The notes: generated by a model not told the origin, from the letters alone. A DNA stretch of 64,000 nt from Actinophytocola oryzae (GCF_004364325.1 NZ_SOCP01000004.1:248001-312000), one strand, 5' to 3'. Positions 34,162 through 44,400 are shown, counted from the stretch's first letter. Made by a program: numbers and translations.

Positions 34162-35277
34162 TCAGCCCCAGACTTCGGCGGCCGTCTCGACGATCAGGGC
34201 GAGCTTGGCGACCTGCTCGTCGTAGGTGAGGGAGTTGCCGTCGACCGTGGACGAGAAGCCGCACTGCGGGGACAGGCACAGCTGGTCGAGCGGCACGTAC
34301 CGCGACGCCTCCTCGATGCGGCGCTTGAGCGTGTCCTTCGACTCCAGCTCACCGCGCTTGGTGGTCACCAGACCCAGCACGACCTGCTTGCCCTCGGGCA
34401 CGAACCGCAGCGGCGCGAAGTCGCCGGAGCGGTCGTCGTCGTACTCGAGGAAGAAGCCGTCGACCGCCAGCTCCGAGAACAGGGCCTCGGCCACGAAGTC
34501 GTAGCCACCCGCGGCCGCCCACGACGACTTGAAGTTGCCACGGCACATGTGCGTGGTGACCCGAAGGTCGGCGGGCCGGTCGGCGATGGCCGCGTTGATC
34601 TGCCTGATGTAACGCAGGTGCTGGTGCTCGGCGTCGTCGCCGCGTGCGGTCAGCTCGGCGCGCTGTGCCGGGTCGTTGAGGTAGGCGAGGCTCGTGTCGT
34701 CCAGCTGCAGGTACCGGCAGCCCAGGTCGTAGACACCCTTGACCTGCGCCGCGTACGCGGCGGACAGGTCGGTCCAGAACTGCTCCTCCTCCGGGTACAC
34801 GGCCGGGTCCAGCGCGGCCGGCCCGCCTCGGTAGTGGACCATGCTCGGTGACGGGATGGTCAGCTTCGGGGTCACGGCCGAGCCCGCGACGCCGCGCAGG
34901 AAGCTGAAGTCGTCCGCGAAGACCGTCTCCGTCAGGCGCACCGGACCGTCCACGTGCAACGCGGCCGTGGTGAACTCGATGACCCCGTCCGGGTTCTCGA
35001 ACCGCACCTTGATCGCGTCGTCCGGGGCGGAGGAGATGCCGCCGAGGCGGTAGATGAAGTCCATGTGCCACGACGTGCGGCGGAACTCGCCGTCCGTGGC
35101 GGAGTTCAGGCCGACCTCGGCCTGCATCGCGACCACCTGGCGGATGGCCTCGTCCTCCGCCGTCCGCAGCTCCTCGGCCGAGATGCGTCCGTGCGTGTGG
35201 TCCTCGCGCGCCGTGAGCAGCGCCGCGGGACGCAGCAGGCTGCCGACGTGGTCAGCGCGAAATGGTGGCAGCGCCAT
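34162..35277 (-). CDS. MetE-like cobalamin-independent methyltransferase
   Basis: Protein of 371 residues matching only the C-terminal catalytic barrel of cobalamin-independent methionine synthase. PPFRADHVGSLLRPAALLTA opens it, ATDGEFRRTSWHMDF and LQLDDTSLAYL follow, and the zinc ligands appear as His/Cys in VTTHMCRGNFKS, Glu in FLEYDDDRSGDF and Cys in LSPQCGFSS. The N-terminal folate-binding half of true MetE is absent. AGGAGG precedes the ATG. It ends the taurine-type ABC/aldehyde dehydrogenase operon, 37 bases after the dehydrogenase, so it may transfer a methyl group from the imported compound to a thiol or folate acceptor (inference). Confidence 0.85.
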   Translation of the reverse strand: MALPPFRADHVGSLLRPAALLTAREDHTHGRISAEELRTAEDEAIRQVVAMQAEVGLNSATDGEFRRTSWHMDFIYRLGGISSAPDDAIKVRFENPDGVIEFTTAALHVDGPVRLTETVFADDFSFLRGVAGSAVTPKLTIPSPSMVHYRGGPAALDPAVYPEEEQFWTDLSAAYAAQVKGVYDLGCRYLQLDDTSLAYLNDPAQRAELTARGDDAEHQHLRYIRQINAAIADRPADLRVTTHMCRGNFKSSWAAAGGYDFVAEALFSELAVDGFFLEYDDDRSGDFAPLRFVPEGKQVVLGLVTTKRGELESKDTLKRRIEEASRYVPLDQLCLSPQCGFSSTVDGNSLTYDEQVAKLALIVETAAEVWG

Positions 35278-35314
35278 GTTTCCTCCTGTGTTGGATTGCC
35301 TCGCTCCGGCCCGC

Positions 35315-36775
35315 TCAGAACGGATACGCGGGGATGTCGCCCCGCACGGTGATCCACCGCGACTCGGTGAAGGCGTCCAGGTTGGACAGTCCGCCGAAGC
35401 GGGCGCCCGTGCCGGAGGCGGCCACACCGCCGAACGGTGCCACCGCCTCGTCGTGCACGGTCTGGTCGTTGATATGCGCGATGCCGGTGGGAATCCGCTC
35501 GGCGAGCGCGAGGCCACGCATGGCGTCGCCGGTCAGGATCGACAGCGACAGGCCGTACTCGCCGGCCGACGCCAGCGCGACCGCCTCGTCGTCGCTGCCG
35601 AACCGCACGACCGGCGCCACGGGCCCGAACACCTCGTTGGCGTAGGCGGGCATGTCCGTGCCGACGCCGTCGAGCACGGTCGGGCGGTAGAACAGGCCCT
35701 CGTGCGTGCCGCCGGACGCGAGCCGCGCACCCGCGTCCACCGTGGCCGTCACGAGGCCGTGGACCTTGTCCAGCTGACCCTCGTCGATGAGCGGGCCGAG
35801 CGCGACCTCCTCGGTGTTCGGGTCGCCGACCGGCAGCCGTCCCGCGTGCTCGGCCAGTACCTCCACATAGGACTCGGCCACCCGCTCGTGCACGAGGTGC
35901 CTGCCCGCGGTCATGCAGACCTGGCCCTGGTGCAGGAAGGAGCCCCACGCCCCCGCCGACACGGCACGCTCGACGTCCGCGTCGTCCAGGACGATCAGCG
36001 CCGAGTTTCCGCCGAGCTCCAGGTGTGCGCGCTTGAGGTGCCTGGCGGCCAGCTCGCCGACCTTGCGGCCCGCGGCCGTGGAGCCCGTGAACGAGATGAT
36101 CCGTACGCGTGGGTCGGCGACCAGCGCCGCACCCGTCTCGGCCCCACCGGGGAGCACGTGCAGCAGCCCGTCCGGCAGACCGGCTTCCTCGAGCACACGG
36201 GCGATCGCGAAGCCGCCGCTCACCGGGGTGCGCACGTCCGGCTTGAGCACGACCGCGTTGCCGAGCGCGAGCGCGGGCGCGACCGAGCGGATCGACAGCA
36301 CCAGCGGCACGTTGAACGGTGAGATGACGCCGACCACCCCGGCCGGGACCCGCCTCAGCAACGACAGCCTCGGTTGGACGGTCGGCAGGATCAGCCCCGG
36401 TGGCTGGGAGGCGAGCGCGGCGGCCTCGTAGCACTCCTGGAGCGCGAGGCCGACGAAGAACTCCGCGGGGCCCCGTGCCGCGCCGGTCTCCCTGACCACC
36501 CAGGTCGCCAGCTCGGCGAAGTTCTCCTCGACGAGCGTGCCCGCCCTGCGCAGCACCGCGGCGCGTTCCTGGAACGTCGCCGCGGCCCAGTCCTTCTGCG
36601 CCTGCGCGGCCCGCGCGCACGCGGTGTCCACATCGGAGGCGTTCGCGACGCCCGTGCGGCCCAGCTCGGCACCCGTCGCAGGCTCGACGATCGCGGTGTC
36701 TCCGCCCTTCGCGGCGGTCCACCCGTTGCTGTAGACGGTTCCGTTGAACGTACTGGGGTCGAAGAAGGACGTCAT
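35315..36775 (-). CDS. Aldehyde dehydrogenase (benzaldehyde/vanillin type)
   Basis: NAD(P)-dependent aldehyde dehydrogenase of 486 residues. GVISPFNVPLVLSIRSVAPA and GNAVVLKPD form the cofactor pocket, FTGSTAAGRKVGE the Rossmann loop, LELGGNSALIVLDDAD carries the general base Glu and HQGQVCMTAGRHLVHE the nucleophilic Cys; NEVFGPVAPVVRF closes the site. These blocks resemble benzaldehyde and vanillin dehydrogenases. The ATG overlaps the ABC ATPase stop (ATGA). Context suggests oxidation of an aldehyde arising from the imported substrate. Confidence 0.92.
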   Translation of the reverse strand: MTSFFDPSTFNGTVYSNGWTAAKGGDTAIVEPATGAELGRTGVANASDVDTACARAAQAQKDWAAATFQERAAVLRRAGTLVEENFAELATWVVRETGAARGPAEFFVGLALQECYEAAALASQPPGLILPTVQPRLSLLRRVPAGVVGVISPFNVPLVLSIRSVAPALALGNAVVLKPDVRTPVSGGFAIARVLEEAGLPDGLLHVLPGGAETGAALVADPRVRIISFTGSTAAGRKVGELAARHLKRAHLELGGNSALIVLDDADVERAVSAGAWGSFLHQGQVCMTAGRHLVHERVAESYVEVLAEHAGRLPVGDPNTEEVALGPLIDEGQLDKVHGLVTATVDAGARLASGGTHEGLFYRPTVLDGVGTDMPAYANEVFGPVAPVVRFGSDDEAVALASAGEYGLSLSILTGDAMRGLALAERIPTGIAHINDQTVHDEAVAPFGGVAASGTGARFGGLSNLDAFTESRWITVRGDIPAYPF

Positions 36776-37545
36776 TGCCGCTCCTGCTTGGCTTTCTGGA
36801 TCTGTGCGTATACCCGGCCACGCAGCTCGGTGAACCGGGGGTCGCTCCGGGTGGCCAGCTGGTCCCGGTCGGTGGGCAGGTCTATCGCGAGGTCCTCGGC
36901 AACCGTCGTCGGCGACGACGACAGCATGATCACCCGCTGGCCGAGGTAGACGGACTCGTCGATGTCGTGCGTGACGAACACGAGCGTGACACCGAGTCGC
37001 CGCCACACCGAGCGGATCAGGTCCTCGAGGTCGGCACGGGTCTGCGCGTCGACGGCCGCGAAGGGCTCGTCCATCAGCAGAACCCTTGGCTGGTAGGCGA
37101 TCGCGCGCGCGATGGCGACGCGCTGCTGCATGCCGCCGGACAGCTGCCACGGGTACGCGTGGTGGGCGTCGGCGAGCCCGACCGACTCGAGTGCCTCACG
37201 TACCAGTTCTACACGCTTCGCCTTCGCCATGCCCGCCGCACGCAGCGGCAGGTCCACGTTGTCGGCCACCCGCAGCCACGGGAACAGGCTCCTCCCGTAC
37301 TCCTGGAACACCACCGCGAGCCCGTCCGGTGGCCCGGTCACGGACCTGCCCTCGACGTGCACCTCGCCCGAGGTCGGGGGCAGCAGGCCTGCGACACACC
37401 GCAGCAGTGTGGTCTTGCCGCAGCCGGACGGACCGACGACGCACACGAACTCGCCGTCCGCGACCGAGAACGTGACGTCGCCGATCGCCTCGACGCGCCG
37501 CCCCCTGGCGTCGTAGGTCTTCTTGAGTCCCCTGACGGTGAGCAT
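36772..37545 (-). CDS. ABC transporter ATP-binding protein (nitrate/sulfonate/taurine type)
   Basis: NBD of 257 residues close to SsuB/TauB. Walker A is GPSGCGKTT, the Q-loop VVFQEYGRSLFPWL is typical for the group, signature LSGGMQQRVAIARAI and Walker B VLLMDEPFAAVDAQT follow, then FVTHDIDESVYL. The ATG shares a base with the upstream permease stop (TGATG). It powers the two permeases encoded upstream; the solute is set by the binding protein at 39076-40029. Confidence 0.92.
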   Translation of the reverse strand: MLTVRGLKKTYDARGRRVEAIGDVTFSVADGEFVCVVGPSGCGKTTLLRCVAGLLPPTSGEVHVEGRSVTGPPDGLAVVFQEYGRSLFPWLRVADNVDLPLRAAGMAKAKRVELVREALESVGLADAHHAYPWQLSGGMQQRVAIARAIAYQPRVLLMDEPFAAVDAQTRADLEDLIRSVWRRLGVTLVFVTHDIDESVYLGQRVIMLSSSPTTVAEDLAIDLPTDRDQLATRSDPRFTELRGRVYAQIQKAKQERQ

Positions 37546-38318
37546 CACCGCTCCTTCTGTACGGCACGGATGCCGTGGTACCAGACGAGAACACGCCGTT
37601 CTGCCAGCCGGAACAGCACCGCGAGCAGCACACCCAGCAGGCCGAGGAGGATCACGCCGGTCCACATCTGCGGGATGCGGAAACCGTCCTTGAACTGGAT
37701 CACGGTGAAGCCGATGCCGCTGCTCGCCGCGAACATCTCCGAGATGACCATGAGGATGATGCCGATCGAGAGCGCCTGCCGCGCCCCGGCCACGATCTGC
37801 GGGCTGGCCGAGCGCACCATCAGGTGCCACACCCGCAGGCCGCCGCGGATCCGGTAGCTGCGGCAGGTGTCGGCGAGCACCTCGTCGACCGCGCGCACGC
37901 CCTCGACGGTGTTCAGCAGGACCGGCCACACACAGCCCGAGATGATCACCAGGATCTTCATCGTGTCACCGATGCCCGCCATCAGCATGAGGATCGGCAC
38001 GAGCACCGGCGGCGGGATCGCACGCAGGAACTCCAGCAGCGGCTCGACGGTCGCCCGCAGCCGTGCGTTCGCGCCGATCAGCATGCCGAGACCGATGCCG
38101 AGAACCAGCGCGGCCAGGTATCCGGCGAACAGTCGCAGCAGGCTGGGCAGGACGTCGTCGACCATGCGCGGCCCGAACCACGTGTCCGGGAACGTCGTGA
38201 CGATCTTCTCCAGCGGCGGGAAGTAGAAGTCGGTGCTCGACGCGCTGGCGAACCACCAGACCACGACGAGCACGACCGGAAGCCCGATCGCCAGGCCGAT
38301 CCTGCGCAACACGGTCAC
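37545..38318 (-). CDS. ABC transporter permease (SsuC/TauC type)
   Basis: Membrane subunit of 257 residues with about six helices. The coupling loop region LLEFLRAIPPPVLVPILMLM and ADTCRSYRIRGGLRVWHLMV match the EAA-type loop of nitrate/sulfonate permeases. It starts at a GTG in a GTGA overlap with the preceding permease. Two different permeases in this operon imply a heterodimeric channel. Confidence 0.9.
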   Translation of the reverse strand: MTVLRRIGLAIGLPVVLVVVWWFASASSTDFYFPPLEKIVTTFPDTWFGPRMVDDVLPSLLRLFAGYLAALVLGIGLGMLIGANARLRATVEPLLEFLRAIPPPVLVPILMLMAGIGDTMKILVIISGCVWPVLLNTVEGVRAVDEVLADTCRSYRIRGGLRVWHLMVRSASPQIVAGARQALSIGIILMVISEMFAASSGIGFTVIQFKDGFRIPQMWTGVILLGLLGVLLAVLFRLAERRVLVWYHGIRAVQKER

Positions 38319-39079
38319 GCGGGCACCTCCGTCCGGATCGACGGGTGCCAGGCGAGCGCACGGCGCTGCGCCGCACGCGTGAGGACGTTCGCCGCGACCC
38401 CGAACAGGCCGGTGACGACGATCAGCGCGTACATGTCGGACACGGCACCGGAACTGCGTGCGGTCGCGATCTCCTGGCCGAGGCCGGGGGAGCCGATGAC
38501 CAGCTCGCCGGTGATGGTCAGGATCAACGCGACGGTCGCCGCGAGCCGCACACCCGTGACGACGTACGGCAACGCGGTCGGCCAGACGAGGTAACGGATC
38601 CGCGTCCACCGGTCGAGGTGGTAGGTGCGCGCGGTGTCGCTGGCGACGGGGTCGATGTCGGCGACACCCGCGAGCACCTGGAGCAGCACCTGCCAGAACG
38701 CCGCGTACACCACGAGGTACAGCGTGGCGGTGATCGTCGGACCCGCCACGACGACCACGAGCGGGATCAACGCGACCGACGGGATCGGCCGCAGGAACTC
38801 GATCGTGGACGCGGTCGCCGCCCGCAGCACGGGAATCGACCCGATGACCACCCCGACTACCACGCCGAGCGCCACGGCGATCACCAGGCCGAGGAGCCAG
38901 GTGCGCAGCGTGTCGAGCACGGCGACCCAGAAGTCGCCGCGCCCCAGCTGTTCCGCCAGCGTGCCGAGGATCTCCGACGTCGGTGGTGCGTACCTGGCCG
39001 GGACGAGGCCGAGCCGGGGCGCCAGTTCCAGCAGCACGCCGAAACCGAGCAGACCGGCCAGGCCGAGGAGAACTCTCAC
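38315..39079 (-). CDS. ABC transporter permease (SsuC/TauC type)
   Basis: Second membrane subunit, 254 residues. IEFLRPIPSVALIPLVVVVA and SDTARTYHLDRWTRIRYLVW correspond to the conserved cytoplasmic loops; GELVIGSPGLGQEIATA is the usual C-terminal motif. GTG start in a GTGA overlap with the binding-protein gene. Upstream in-frame sequence is a shadow of that gene. Confidence 0.9.
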   Translation of the reverse strand: MRVLLGLAGLLGFGVLLELAPRLGLVPARYAPPTSEILGTLAEQLGRGDFWVAVLDTLRTWLLGLVIAVALGVVVGVVIGSIPVLRAATASTIEFLRPIPSVALIPLVVVVAGPTITATLYLVVYAAFWQVLLQVLAGVADIDPVASDTARTYHLDRWTRIRYLVWPTALPYVVTGVRLAATVALILTITGELVIGSPGLGQEIATARSSGAVSDMYALIVVTGLFGVAANVLTRAAQRRALAWHPSIRTEVPA

Positions 39080-40029
39080 GGGAGAAGGGCGTTCAGGTCG
39101 ACGGAGTCGGTCAGCAGCCCGTCCTCCGTGGCCAGGTCGGCCATCGTCTCGATCGAGTCGCGGTTGATGTCCGCCGGGTACTTCGGCAGCGTCAGCCGCT
39201 CGATCGTCGCCGGGTCGATCTTCGTGTACGAGCCGATGACCTCGCGTGTCTCGTCGGGATGACTGTCCGCATAGGACAGTGACTCCTTCATGGCGTCGGT
39301 GAACCGCCCGACCAGGTCCGGGTTCTCGGCCAGCAGCTGCTCCGAGGTGAAGTAGAGCGCGACACACAGGTCCTCGGCCGCGTCGACGTAGCTGGAGGCG
39401 ACGAGCTTGGCGCCGTCGGCCAGCACGGCCTGCTGGAACGGCTCGACCACGAACACGGCGTCGACCTGCCCGCTCTTCAGCGCCGCGGGCTGCTCAGGGA
39501 AGGGCAGGGCGGTGAACCTGACCTTCGTCGGGTCACCGCCCGCCTTGCGGACCGAAGCGCGGACACTCGTGTCGACGATGTTCTGCAACGTGTTCGCCGC
39601 GACAGTCTTGCCTTCCAGGTCCTTGGCGGACGTGATGCCGCTGTCCGCGCGGACGTAGAGGCCGGCGAAGTCCTTGCCGTCCTCGCCGGTGGAGTTGGTG
39701 CCGTTGCTGACGACCTTGATCGGCAGCCCCTGCGACTTCGCGAGCAGCAGGGAGATGATGTTGCTGAAGCCGAACTGGTACTCCTTGCTGACGACAGCCG
39801 GCACGATCGCCGCGCCGCCCTCCGCCTGCTTCAGGGTGAGCTCGATGTCGTGCTTCTCGAAGAAACCCTTGGCCTTGCCGAGATAGATCGGTGCCACGTC
39901 GAGGATCGGGATCACGCCCACCGTGACCTTGTCCGGCTGTCCCGAGTCGGCTTCCGGAGGGTCGTCCGAGCCGCAGGCGGTTGCCAGGAGGGAGGTCGCG
40001 AGCAGGAGCGCGGCGAGGTGTCGTCGCAT
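39076..40029 (-). CDS. ABC transporter substrate-binding lipoprotein (NMT1/SsuA-like)
   Basis: Extracellular solute-binding lipoprotein of 317 residues. The signal peptide MRRHLAALLLATSLLATAC has the lipobox LATAC with Cys19. KVTVGVIPILDVAPIYLGKA and FFEKHDIELTLKQAEGGAAI open the NMT1/OpuAC-like fold; DLEGKTVAANTLQNIVD and PEQPAALKSGQVDAVFVVEP follow. The ATG at 40029 has GGAG 8 bases upstream; an earlier ATG at 40053 has none. First gene of a six-gene operon divergent from the iclR gene. Confidence 0.9.
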   Translation of the reverse strand: MRRHLAALLLATSLLATACGSDDPPEADSGQPDKVTVGVIPILDVAPIYLGKAKGFFEKHDIELTLKQAEGGAAIVPAVVSKEYQFGFSNIISLLLAKSQGLPIKVVSNGTNSTGEDGKDFAGLYVRADSGITSAKDLEGKTVAANTLQNIVDTSVRASVRKAGGDPTKVRFTALPFPEQPAALKSGQVDAVFVVEPFQQAVLADGAKLVASSYVDAAEDLCVALYFTSEQLLAENPDLVGRFTDAMKESLSYADSHPDETREVIGSYTKIDPATIERLTLPKYPADINRDSIETMADLATEDGLLTDSVDLNALLP

Positions 40030-40057
40030 CGGTGCAACTCCAAACCGGTTCAATAGG

Positions 40058-40089
40058 TCGTAGATCGCCCGTTGTTCGTAGATCGCACG
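40058..40089. promoter_or_regulatory. Direct repeat TCGTAGATCGCnCG (two copies, 18-bp step)
   Basis: Two nearly identical 14-base copies spaced 18 bases apart lie in the divergent promoter between the binding-protein and iclR genes. They could be regulator half-sites. Confidence 0.5.
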
Positions 40090-40092
40090 CTC

Positions 40093-40107
40093 GTTCTCCA
40101 GGAGAAC
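40093..40107. promoter_or_regulatory. IclR-type palindromic operator
   Basis: GTTCTCCAGGAGAAC is a perfect 7-1-7 palindrome of the size used by IclR-family proteins, located in the divergent promoter beside the iclR gene. Confidence 0.7.
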
Positions 40108-40179
40108 CTAGAGCGCGGTGATTGCGAGGTCAACAGTCGACGTGGGTACTATCGTGCGGCAGAAGAACCGCCGTTCGCG

Positions 40180-40983
40180 ATGCGTACATGTGGTCTGGAG
40201 TGGTCCGTGGCTGGTCGAGGTGCCGACTTCGTGCAGTCACTGGAGCGTGGGCTGGCGGTCATCCGCGCCTTCGACCACGAGCACCCGGAGCTGACGCTCT
40301 CGGAGGTGGCGGCACGGACCGGGGTGACCCGTGCGGTCGCGCGCCGGTTCCTCCTGACCCTGGCGACGCTGGGTTATGTCCGCAGTGACGGCAGGTTCTT
40401 CTCGCTCACGGCACGCGTGCTGGAGCTGGGGTACGCGTACCTGTCGTCGCTCTCGCTGCCGGAGGTGGCGGAGTCACACCTGGAGGCGCTGGTCGCCGAG
40501 GTGAACGAGTCGTCGTCGGTCTCGGTCCTGGACGGCCACGACGTCGTGTACGTGGCCCGGGTGCCGGTGTCGAGAATCATGACGGTGTCGATCAGCGTCG
40601 GCACCCGGTTCCCCGCCTACGCGACGTCGATGGGACGCGTGCTGCTGGCCGGGTTGGGGGACGAGGAGCTGGACGAGTACCTGACGTCGGTGGCGTTGCT
40701 ACCGCTGACGGCACGGACGGTCACGTCGGCGGACGCGCTCCGCGCAGAGGTGGCGAAGGTCCGCTCGCAGGGGTGGGCGCTGGTCAACCAGGAGCTGGAG
40801 GAGGGCCTGCGTGCCCTGGCAGCGCCGGTCCACGACCGGACGGGCCGAGTGGTGGCGGCGGTGAACGTCTCGGCCCACGCCAGCCGCACCTCCCTGGAGA
40901 CGATGCGCCGCGACCTGCTCCCGCCGCTGCTGAAGACGGCGGCCCGCATCGAGGCGGACATCCCCGGTTCGCGCAGACCCTAG
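40180..40983 (+). CDS. IclR-family transcriptional regulator (PcaR/PobR-like)
   Basis: Regulator of about 267 residues. The winged HTH (about 15-75) reads VQSLERGLAVIRAF, then LTLSEVAARTGVTRAVARRF and LLTLATLGYVRSDG. The C-terminal GAF-like effector domain has VARVPVSRIMTVSISVGTRF and AYATSMGRVLLAGL, the pattern of PcaR/PobR members that sense aromatic acids. The start is uncertain: ATG at 40180 or GTG at 40207; a longer frame to 40072 runs through the operators. It is divergent from the ABC/aldehyde dehydrogenase/methyltransferase operon and probably controls it in response to an aromatic or related acid. Confidence 0.88.
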   Translation: MRTCGLEWSVAGRGADFVQSLERGLAVIRAFDHEHPELTLSEVAARTGVTRAVARRFLLTLATLGYVRSDGRFFSLTARVLELGYAYLSSLSLPEVAESHLEALVAEVNESSSVSVLDGHDVVYVARVPVSRIMTVSISVGTRFPAYATSMGRVLLAGLGDEELDEYLTSVALLPLTARTVTSADALRAEVAKVRSQGWALVNQELEEGLRALAAPVHDRTGRVVAAVNVSAHASRTSLETMRRDLLPPLLKTAARIEADIPGSRRP

Positions 40984-40995
40984 GCCCCCGACGTA

Positions 40996-41045
40996 CTGAA
41001 GGACGCCTTCCTAACGCCCAGCGCACTGAAGGACGCCTTCATAAC
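40996..41045. repeat. Two-unit 30-bp hairpin repeat (same family as 26641)
   Basis: Two copies of CTGAAGGACGCCTTC exactly 30 bases apart, separated by a tail with ACGCCCAGCGC. The array begins 12 bases after the iclR stop, between convergent genes. Confidence 0.88.
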
Positions 41046-41131
41046 GCCGGACCGGCCGCGACCCCGCCCTCCGGCCGATCCGCACTCCGGCCGACGCAGC
41101 CCGGAACACCCACACATCGGCGGGCCCGGCC

Positions 41132-41434
41132 CTAAGCGTCCTTGCTGACGGTCCATTCCGCGGAATGGGGAAGCAGACCAGGCACGTCCTCGGTCAGGCG
41201 GGCGAAGTCCAGGGTCTGGCCGATCAGACTCGCCGGGTCGTTCTCGATCGCTTCCCACGCCCTGGTTCGTTCCTTCTCACTGGTGAAGCGACCGTGGTCG
41301 AAGGCTCGCCGTGCCGCTGTGCGCAGTGCTTCCAGGTCGTGCACGACGACCGTGATCTGTGCCTCGACGTGGAAGCGCCGGTCCTGCTGCTCGGCGATCG
41401 CCAGCACCTGGGATCGGGTCAACTCGTGGGTCAT
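41132..41434 (-). CDS. Hypothetical protein
   Basis: Protein of 100 residues that I do not recognise. It is charged and probably mostly alpha-helical apart from a central strand-rich RRFHVEAQITVVVHDLEAL; the second half has ARRAFDHGRFTSEKERTRAW and a Trp-containing C-terminus. There is no signal peptide or membrane segment. It lies just downstream of the large helicase-nuclease gene on the same strand, 47 bases after its stop, so the two may be expressed together. Its composition and codon use look like real coding sequence. Confidence 0.65.
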   Translation of the reverse strand: MTHELTRSQVLAIAEQQDRRFHVEAQITVVVHDLEALRTAARRAFDHGRFTSEKERTRAWEAIENDPASLIGQTLDFARLTEDVPGLLPHSAEWTVSKDA

Positions 41435-41481
41435 GACCCCATGGTGCGCCCGGCACGACGGCGGTCACCAGGCGAAACGGG

Positions 41482-44400
41482 TCATTCCGGGTAAAGACCG
41501 GGGGCTCCCTTAGGGGTGATGCCCAACGCACGCAGGCGGGCCAGGAGCGCCGCCATTGTACGCGTCTCGTTGGCGTAGAAGGCCGACTCGCGGATCCGGT
41601 GCAGACGCCACCCGCATCGCTCCAGGTCACGCTGTGTCGCCAGGTCGCGTTCGTACGCCGGCGCGCCCTCCCACGTGTCACCTTCGCACAGCACGGCGAG
41701 ACGCGACGCGGCCCCGACGACCACCAGGTCCAGTCGCAGCCGCTCCACCGTGAACGACGGGGTCACCGCGTAGCCGAGGCCGACGAGGCGGTTCGCCACC
41801 CGCTGCTCGAACAGCGAGTCGAACGGCTCCACCCGCACGTCCGGCGGCACCGCCGACGCCAGCATGCCCTCGGCGCGGTCGGCCGACATCACGCCGTAGC
41901 AGTGGTCGAGCAGCTGGAACCGCATGTCCTCCTGGTTCGACAGCGCCGCGAGCGGGATGGAGTGGAACACCCACATCTGGTCCCGCGCCCGCGACGCTGC
42001 CACGTTGTACCGCTGCACGTACATCTCACGCGTCAGCGGCACCACCCGGTCCGCGGCACCCGCCACCATCGACAGGAACATCACGTCCCGCTCGGCGCCC
42101 TGGAAGTCGGCCGAGTCACCGCACTGGAGCTTGCGCGCCGCCCAGTCCTCCGGCGCGACCCGCTCCAGCAGCCGCCGTTCGATCGCCTTCGCCTGCGCGC
42201 CACCGAGGAGCGAGATCACGCCGAACGTCTTGCCGTCGTACCGAGGGTCGGCCAGGCACTTCTCCAGCTGCTCGACGACCGCGGCCACCTCGGCCGCGTT
42301 GACCTTGTTCGTCGTGCCCTCGACCGTGCCGCCCACGTGAACCGCGCGGATCGGGTCGAGCCGGTCCGCGCCGTACTGGCGCACCGCCTGCAGCCGGATG
42401 CCGTCCGGCTCGTAGGCGACCCGGTTCGAGAAGCCGATGATCTCCGGGACGCACCGCCGGTGCTCGGTCAGCGTCAGCAGGCCCCGGTAACGCATCTTCG
42501 CCTCGTCGAACAGGCTGCGCTGCGGGTCCTGCCAGGCGGAGCGGTACGGGTCGTCGCCGAGGTACTGGCTCGCCAGGTCGCGGAGCCGCTGCTGGTCGAC
42601 GCCCACGGCGGTCGGCGACACCTGCTTGTCGTCGCCGATCACGACCATGCGCGGCGCCAGGTACTGCAGGAACGTCGCCTCCAGGCCGGCCTGCGACGCC
42701 TCGTCGACGATCACCACGTCGAACATGTCGCGGCGGATCTGCAGCTGTTCCGCGATCCGGTACACCGGCATGATCCACACGGGCACCGCCGACCGGCAGC
42801 GGTCCATCGCGGTCCGTACCTCGGCGCGTCGCTGCGGGGCGTACTTTCCCGTGCCCTTGCCGAGTCTGCGCACGAGGTACGCGTAGTGCTCCAGGTTCGC
42901 CCTCGCCTGGCCGGTGAGCCGGTCCGGTGACACCGCGTGTCGCCAGGCCCGTGTCGCCGCAAGGGTTTCCACCTCGCGGCGGATGCGTTCCTCGGTCAGC
43001 GTGATCTCCGCCTGCACCGCGTTGACGTCCGCGGTGTCGCGGGACTCGACCCACGTGCCGACCGACGCCCACGTCCACGCGTCGCCGAACCGGGCGAGCC
43101 TCTCGCCCCAGGCGGCGGGATTGGCCTGCACGGCCGCACGCAACCGGGGCGGCACAACGGAAGCGAGCGCGTCCCGCCTGGCCAGCCGCGTGCGGACCGT
43201 CACCAGCCGGGTGAGCCGCTGGTAGGCCGTGGCGTACGCGGAGGGATCGCGGTCCCGGACGGCGGCGAGCAGCGCGGGCACGCACGGCGCCGCGTCCGCC
43301 CGACCGGCCACCGTGGACACCGCGGACTCCAGGCGGCGCAGCGGAAGCGTTGCCGTCACGTGTGCGTCGACGGCCGCGGCCACGTCCACCAGGTTGGCGT
43401 AGCGGCGAACCGAGTCCAGGTCGGTCCAGTCGGCGCGGGGGAGACCGGCCTCGGCGAACCGGCGCTGCTCGGTCTCCAAGGCCTCACCGAGGCGCAGCAC
43501 CCGGTGGAGCTGGTCCAGCTCGGTGGTGTGCCAGGCGAGGCGCTCCAGCGGCGGGTCGGTGGGCAGCAGCGGCACGCCGCCCGGCCATGCGCGGTCCAGC
43601 GCGCCGAGGAGCTTGTGCAGCCGCGCCCAGCCGCGGAACTCGTCGACCCGCTGACGGTCGGTCGGCGGCAGGCCGTTGACCCGCACGTTCTCGAAGAACA
43701 CCTGTGCCTGCTTGACGGGCTTCGGGGTGAGGGCGCCGATCTTCGGCGAGCCGTCGGACCCCGTCCTGATCGTGTTCGTCGTGAGGTAGGCGCTCAGGTG
43801 TTCCGCGTGCGCCACCAGTACGTCGAGGTTGCCGTCGGCGGTCACCTCGGTGAGCGGGCCGAGCCGGGCGACCAGTTCGCCTGCCGGGACCGTCAGCTGG
43901 GAGATCTGCTGTGCGCGTGCGTGCCACAGGCGGGCGCGGCCGGTGCGGATGTCGGCCAGTGCCTCTGCCATCCACGTCTCGCGACGGCGGGCCAGGTCGT
44001 CGGCCTCGTCCGCCAGCTCCGACAACCGCCTGCGCAGCTGCGCCCTCGCGCCCGCGTCGATCGCACGAACGGCCTCGAAGGCGGGGTGCTGCTTGAGGTC
44101 CGCGTGCCTGGCCTCGGTCTCGGCCGCCGCCCGCTCGACGTCGACGAACTCCGTGAACACCTGCGGCGCGGGCGGTGTGCCCAGCTCGACGAGCCGCAGC
44201 CGTGCCTGCGCCTCGTCGGCGAGCAGTGCCTCGTCGGTCAGGAACCCTTGCCACTCCACGACTTCCTCGGTCGCGAGCGGCGGCGCGGCGTCCGAGGCGA
44301 CGTCCGCGTGGTCACGCAGCCAGCCGAACCGGGGCTCCTGTTGCCGGAGTCGCAGTGCGATCGCGGCGAGGGTGCCGCTGTAGCCGGCGTGCTCGTGGAC

